From the NCBI GenBank assembly GCA_030729445.1, contig JANQXJ010000064.1, forward strand, positions 1-6,868: a DNA stretch of 6,868 bases. Direction: 5' to 3'. Of this stretch, positions 4,558 to 6,868 are shown piece by piece (within the stretch, counting starts at the first letter, position 1; the number at the start of each line of letters is the position of its first letter). Under the pieces are notes generated by a model that worked only from the letters and a program-made list of their open reading frames with translations, was not told where the DNA came from and did no database searches. The stretch is from Limnohabitans sp. (GTDB taxonomy: Bacteria; Pseudomonadota; Gammaproteobacteria; Burkholderiales; Burkholderiaceae_C). A program made the translations under genes and the position numbers.

Positions 4558-5001
4558 TCAAACCTTGGGTAAGTGAATGGGCTGCCCCGCTTCCAGCAAA
4601 TCAAGGACCTGCTGCATGACTTGCGGGCCGGTGGCCGAATAGGGGTCGAAGTCGGGATGCTGCAACCTGACCATGGGATCGTCCACCGACAGGTGCACCA
4701 GTGCCATGGACCACTGGCCAAAGTGGCGTTCGTTGATTTCTTCGTAGTGCAACAGGTCCACATCTTGGTGGCGGGCGTCGGCGCAGATACGACGGTAGAG
4801 CGTGCTCACCCGGCTGCGTTCTCCTTCTATCACCTGGAAGAAAAAACCTTGGCCTTGGCACAAAACACCTGTGATGCCTTGGGTTTGGTTGTGAGCCTGC
4901 GCCTGCGCCAGGATGCTGGTGGTCATGGTGGTTGTTTGTGGGCCAACGGCGCGGCTCACATACAACAACCGTACGTTGATGCTGTGACTGGGTACCCTCA
5001 T
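4558..5001 (-). CDS. Short BLUF-domain blue-light receptor
   Basis: A 147-residue flavin (FAD)-binding photoreceptor with no added output domain. The BLUF fold covers about residues 10-105. The key residues can be identified: Tyr14 (in RLLYVS), Asn38 (before the GITGVL block), Gln56 (in FFFQVIEG), and Trp97 and Met99 (in QWSMAL). These correspond to the Tyr, Asn, Gln, Trp and Met of the AppA/BlrB/PixD photocycle, so it should be light-active. About 40 C-terminal residues may form the helical cap typical of short BLUF proteins, which signal through protein partners. The start at 5001 has AGGA seven bases upstream. It lies 51 bp after crtB on the same strand and is probably the last gene of a crtI-crtB-BLUF operon. 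Whether it antagonises PpsR as AppA does is open; it lacks the AppA C-terminal haem/cobalamin region. Confidence 0.93.
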   Translation of the reverse strand: MRVPSHSINVRLLYVSRAVGPQTTTMTTSILAQAQAHNQTQGITGVLCQGQGFFFQVIEGERSRVSTLYRRICADARHQDVDLLHYEEINERHFGQWSMALVHLSVDDPMVRLQHPDFDPYSATGPQVMQQVLDLLEAGQPIHLPKV

Positions 5002-5052
5002 GAGGTGATCCTGGTGGCGTGATGTTTTGTGCTCATGCCGCGGCTTAGCACC

Positions 5053-6201
5053 TCAGGGTGTTTGTTGCACGTTGCGGCCAAGCCGTTCGGCTTCGCGGCG
5101 CTCAAGCAGGTTGATCATCCAGGCTACGCGCTGAGGCATGGCGCGGTTCGGAAAGTAAGTTGAGCTGCTTTTTGGCTGCTCTGCATCGCCGCAGCCTTGA
5201 ACCAAGTCCACGATTGCGGCCAATGCAGCAGGGCTGTGATCGGCCACGCGAATCCAGTGCACCTGTGTCCATGCGCTGGCCAACAGCATCAGTTTGCGCG
5301 TAGTGCTGACCACTGTTCGTTTGTTGACAGAGTCCAGCCCATCGCGTCGCAATTGGTGGCCGATTTCGCCATAGATCATGCTGGCCGCGCAAATGGCAGC
5401 GCGGCAGTCGGGCGGCAGGGCGGCTATGCCCGAATGCGCTTGTTTATAAAGGCGGTCGGCCTCGTCCAGCAAACGCGCCACCACACTGGCGATGGCGGGG
5501 GTGAAGGTGGGCTGGGCCATCCAGGCTTCTGGCTGAATACCGGCTTCGATCAGCCAGCGGCGCGGCAGGTACAGGCGGCCGATGCTGGCGTCGTGCCCCA
5601 CGTCTCGGGCAATGTTGGTCAGCTGCATGGCCACCCCCAGCTCGCAGGCGCGGGCCAATGTGTCCATGCTTTGTGGGCCCATGATCCAGCTCATCATCGC
5701 GCCCACGCTGCCAGCCACCCGTGCGCCATAGGCGTGCAGGTCTTCGATGCTGTCGTACGTACGACCCGCGGCATCCCAAGCGAATCCCTCGATCAGGGCA
5801 TCGAGCAAATGGCGAGGCAATTTGTACTGCTGCACCAGCAGGCTCAGGGCATGGTCTTCGACATGATCATGCGGGGTGCTGTTGTAAATGGCGTTCAAGC
5901 GCTCTTGCAGCGCGATCAATGGCGTATCGCCGGGGGCAGCTTCGTCCACCAAATCATCGGCAACGCGGCAAAAAGCATACAGCGCGATCGCGGCGGTGCG
6001 AACGCGAGGCGGCAGCAAGCGGCTGGCTGCGAAAAAGGTTTTTGAGCCGCCTTGCATCATGGCCACGCAGGCTTGCAGGTCATGTGAGTCGAAGTCGAGT
6101 TCTTTCGTCACGGCTGGTGCCAAGGGCGCGTCCACGGCATACAGGTGAGGTGCTGCGCTGGGCGCGTGTGGAAAGGGATCCGAGCGATCAGGCGTTGACA
6201 T
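5053..6201 (-). CDS. crtB: CrtB, phytoene synthase
   Basis: Condenses two geranylgeranyl diphosphates head to head, through prephytoene diphosphate, to 15-cis-phytoene, the first committed carotenoid step. The protein has 382 residues. The two Mg-binding Asp motifs of squalene/phytoene synthases are intact: D82-x3-D86 (within YAFCRVADDLVDE) and D200-x3-D204 (within NIARDVGHD). SKTFFAASRLLP (53-64) forms the flap-side block, and GRLYLPRRWL follows the second motif. About 40 N-terminal residues precede the catalytic fold, so it is a little longer than many bacterial CrtB. The start at 6199-6201 lies inside crtI, overlapping its end by 14 bp, a sign of translational coupling; a GGTGG about eight bases upstream could serve as ribosome-binding site. 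A BLUF gene follows after 51 bp containing a hairpin (GTGCT 5029-5033, AGCAC 5047-5051). Confidence 0.97.
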   Translation of the reverse strand: MSTPDRSDPFPHAPSAAPHLYAVDAPLAPAVTKELDFDSHDLQACVAMMQGGSKTFFAASRLLPPRVRTAAIALYAFCRVADDLVDEAAPGDTPLIALQERLNAIYNSTPHDHVEDHALSLLVQQYKLPRHLLDALIEGFAWDAAGRTYDSIEDLHAYGARVAGSVGAMMSWIMGPQSMDTLARACELGVAMQLTNIARDVGHDASIGRLYLPRRWLIEAGIQPEAWMAQPTFTPAIASVVARLLDEADRLYKQAHSGIAALPPDCRAAICAASMIYGEIGHQLRRDGLDSVNKRTVVSTTRKLMLLASAWTQVHWIRVADHSPAALAAIVDLVQGCGDAEQPKSSSTYFPNRAMPQRVAWMINLLERREAERLGRNVQQTP

Positions 6202-6868
6202 GGGGGACCACCGTTTCCAAAGCTTTGGCCGACATCAACACGCCGGGTACGCCCGCGCCCGGGTGCGTGCTGGCGCCCACCACAAACAGACCCGGCACAT
6301 CCTCGCTGCGGTTATGCGGACGGAACCACGCGCTTTGCAGCAGCAGCGGCTCCAGGCCAAAGCCCGCGCCTTTGTAAGACCACAAGTTGTCCTGAAAATC
6401 CTGCGGTGTGCTGACCTTGCTGGTCACGATGCAGTCGCGCAGACCGGGGAGCACGCTGGCCTCTAGGCTCTCTGCAATGGCCGCGCGGTAGGTTTCGGCA
6501 AAGGCGGGCCAGTCGGTGCCGCTGTCCAGGTGCGGCACGGGCGAGAGCACATAAAAGGTGTCGCAGCCGTCTGGCGCCAGCGAAGGGTCGGTGGCGGTGG
6601 GGCGGTGCAAATAGAGGCTGAAGTCCTCAGCCAGTTTGTGCTTTTGAAAGATGTCTTGCAGCAGGCCTTTGTAGCGCGGGCCCAGCACCATCATGTGGTG
6701 CGGCACGTCTTTGTACTGCTTGGAGGTGCCGAAGTACCAGACAAACAGGCCCATGGAGTATTTGCCGTTGGCGATCTTGCGGTCGGTCCACACGCGGCGG
6801 TGCTCAGGCGCCACCAGGTTTTTGTAGGTCCAGGCGGTGTCGCCGTTGCTCACCACGATGTCGGCGGG
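6188..6868 (-). CDS. crtI: CrtI, phytoene desaturase (C-terminal 226 residues; 5' end outside window)
   Basis: FAD-dependent desaturase that converts phytoene through phytofluene and zeta-carotene to neurosporene or lycopene. The frame is open to the window edge, so the gene continues beyond 6868; the internal GTG at 6854-6856 is not the start. Visible blocks include ADIVVSNGDTAWTY at the edge, YSMGLFVWYFGT, then the C-terminal hallmark YKGAGFGLEPLLLQSAWFRP, NRSEDVPGLFVVGASTHPG and AGVPGVLMSAKAL, which closes the FAD site. The strong match to the proteobacterial CrtI C-terminus makes the call secure. Whether it performs three or four desaturations cannot be read from this part. It is the upstream partner of crtB (14-bp overlap), so the operon promoter lies beyond the window. 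Confidence 0.96.
   Translation of the reverse strand, partial: PADIVVSNGDTAWTYKNLVAPEHRRVWTDRKIANGKYSMGLFVWYFGTSKQYKDVPHHMMVLGPRYKGLLQDIFQKHKLAEDFSLYLHRPTATDPSLAPDGCDTFYVLSPVPHLDSGTDWPAFAETYRAAIAESLEASVLPGLRDCIVTSKVSTPQDFQDNLWSYKGAGFGLEPLLLQSAWFRPHNRSEDVPGLFVVGASTHPGAGVPGVLMSAKALETVVPHVNA

Noticed and set aside
5197..6045. Plus-strand open frame of 282 codons opposite crtB
   Set aside because: It overlaps the complete, motif-intact phytoene synthase on the minus strand and shows no recognisable domain or ribosome-binding site.

Overview
The window is a piece of the photosynthesis gene cluster of a purple, bacteriochlorophyll-a-making proteobacterium. It encodes carotenoid enzymes of the spheroidene/spirilloxanthin branch (CrtI, CrtB, CrtC, CrtD), a complete peripheral antenna operon (pucB-pucA-pucC, the LH2 complex) and a BLUF blue-light receptor. 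The moderately high GC content, protein style and crtD-crtC order ahead of antenna genes fit a betaproteobacterium of the Burkholderiales (Comamonadaceae type, such as Limnohabitans or Rhodoferax). That placement is inferred from sequence feel, not from a search. No reaction-centre (pufLM), LH1 or bch genes are present.

Layout. Positions 1-3069, plus strand: the 3' end of crtD, crtC, then pucB, pucA, pucC and an unrecognised 31-residue membrane protein. All are closely spaced and probably co-transcribed. Hairpins lie between crtC and pucB and between pucA and pucC, where they could set unequal expression. A perfect 19-bp hairpin with T tracts on both sides (3104-3145) closes this operon and also the convergent gene. 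Positions 3157-3450, minus strand: a small RRM RNA-binding protein. Positions 3451-4223 hold no convincing intact gene: about 400 bp that may be a decayed minus-strand reading frame, then an AT-rich regulatory stretch with two matches to the PpsR/CrtJ box TGT-N12-ACA. Positions 4224-4352, plus strand: a 42-residue single-helix membrane protein with a good Shine-Dalgarno, just downstream of those boxes. Positions 4558-6868, minus strand: crtI (cut by the window end), crtB (14-bp overlap with crtI) and the BLUF gene.

How they fit together. CrtB makes phytoene, CrtI desaturates it, CrtC hydrates the 1,2 end and CrtD introduces the 3,4 double bond. The products are the carotenoids that LH2 (PucA/PucB) binds together with BChl a, and PucC assists LH2 assembly or BChl delivery. 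PpsR boxes and a BLUF protein suggest light and oxygen control.

Most notable points: PucA carries Phe-Leu at alpha-44/45, the known signature of blue-shifted B800-820 antenna; PucB has Gln where the Arg that hydrogen-bonds B800 normally sits; the conserved N-terminus of CrtC is encoded out of frame inside the end of crtD with no usable start codon visible; and a tiny, apparently PpsR-controlled membrane protein is a candidate undescribed photosystem component.
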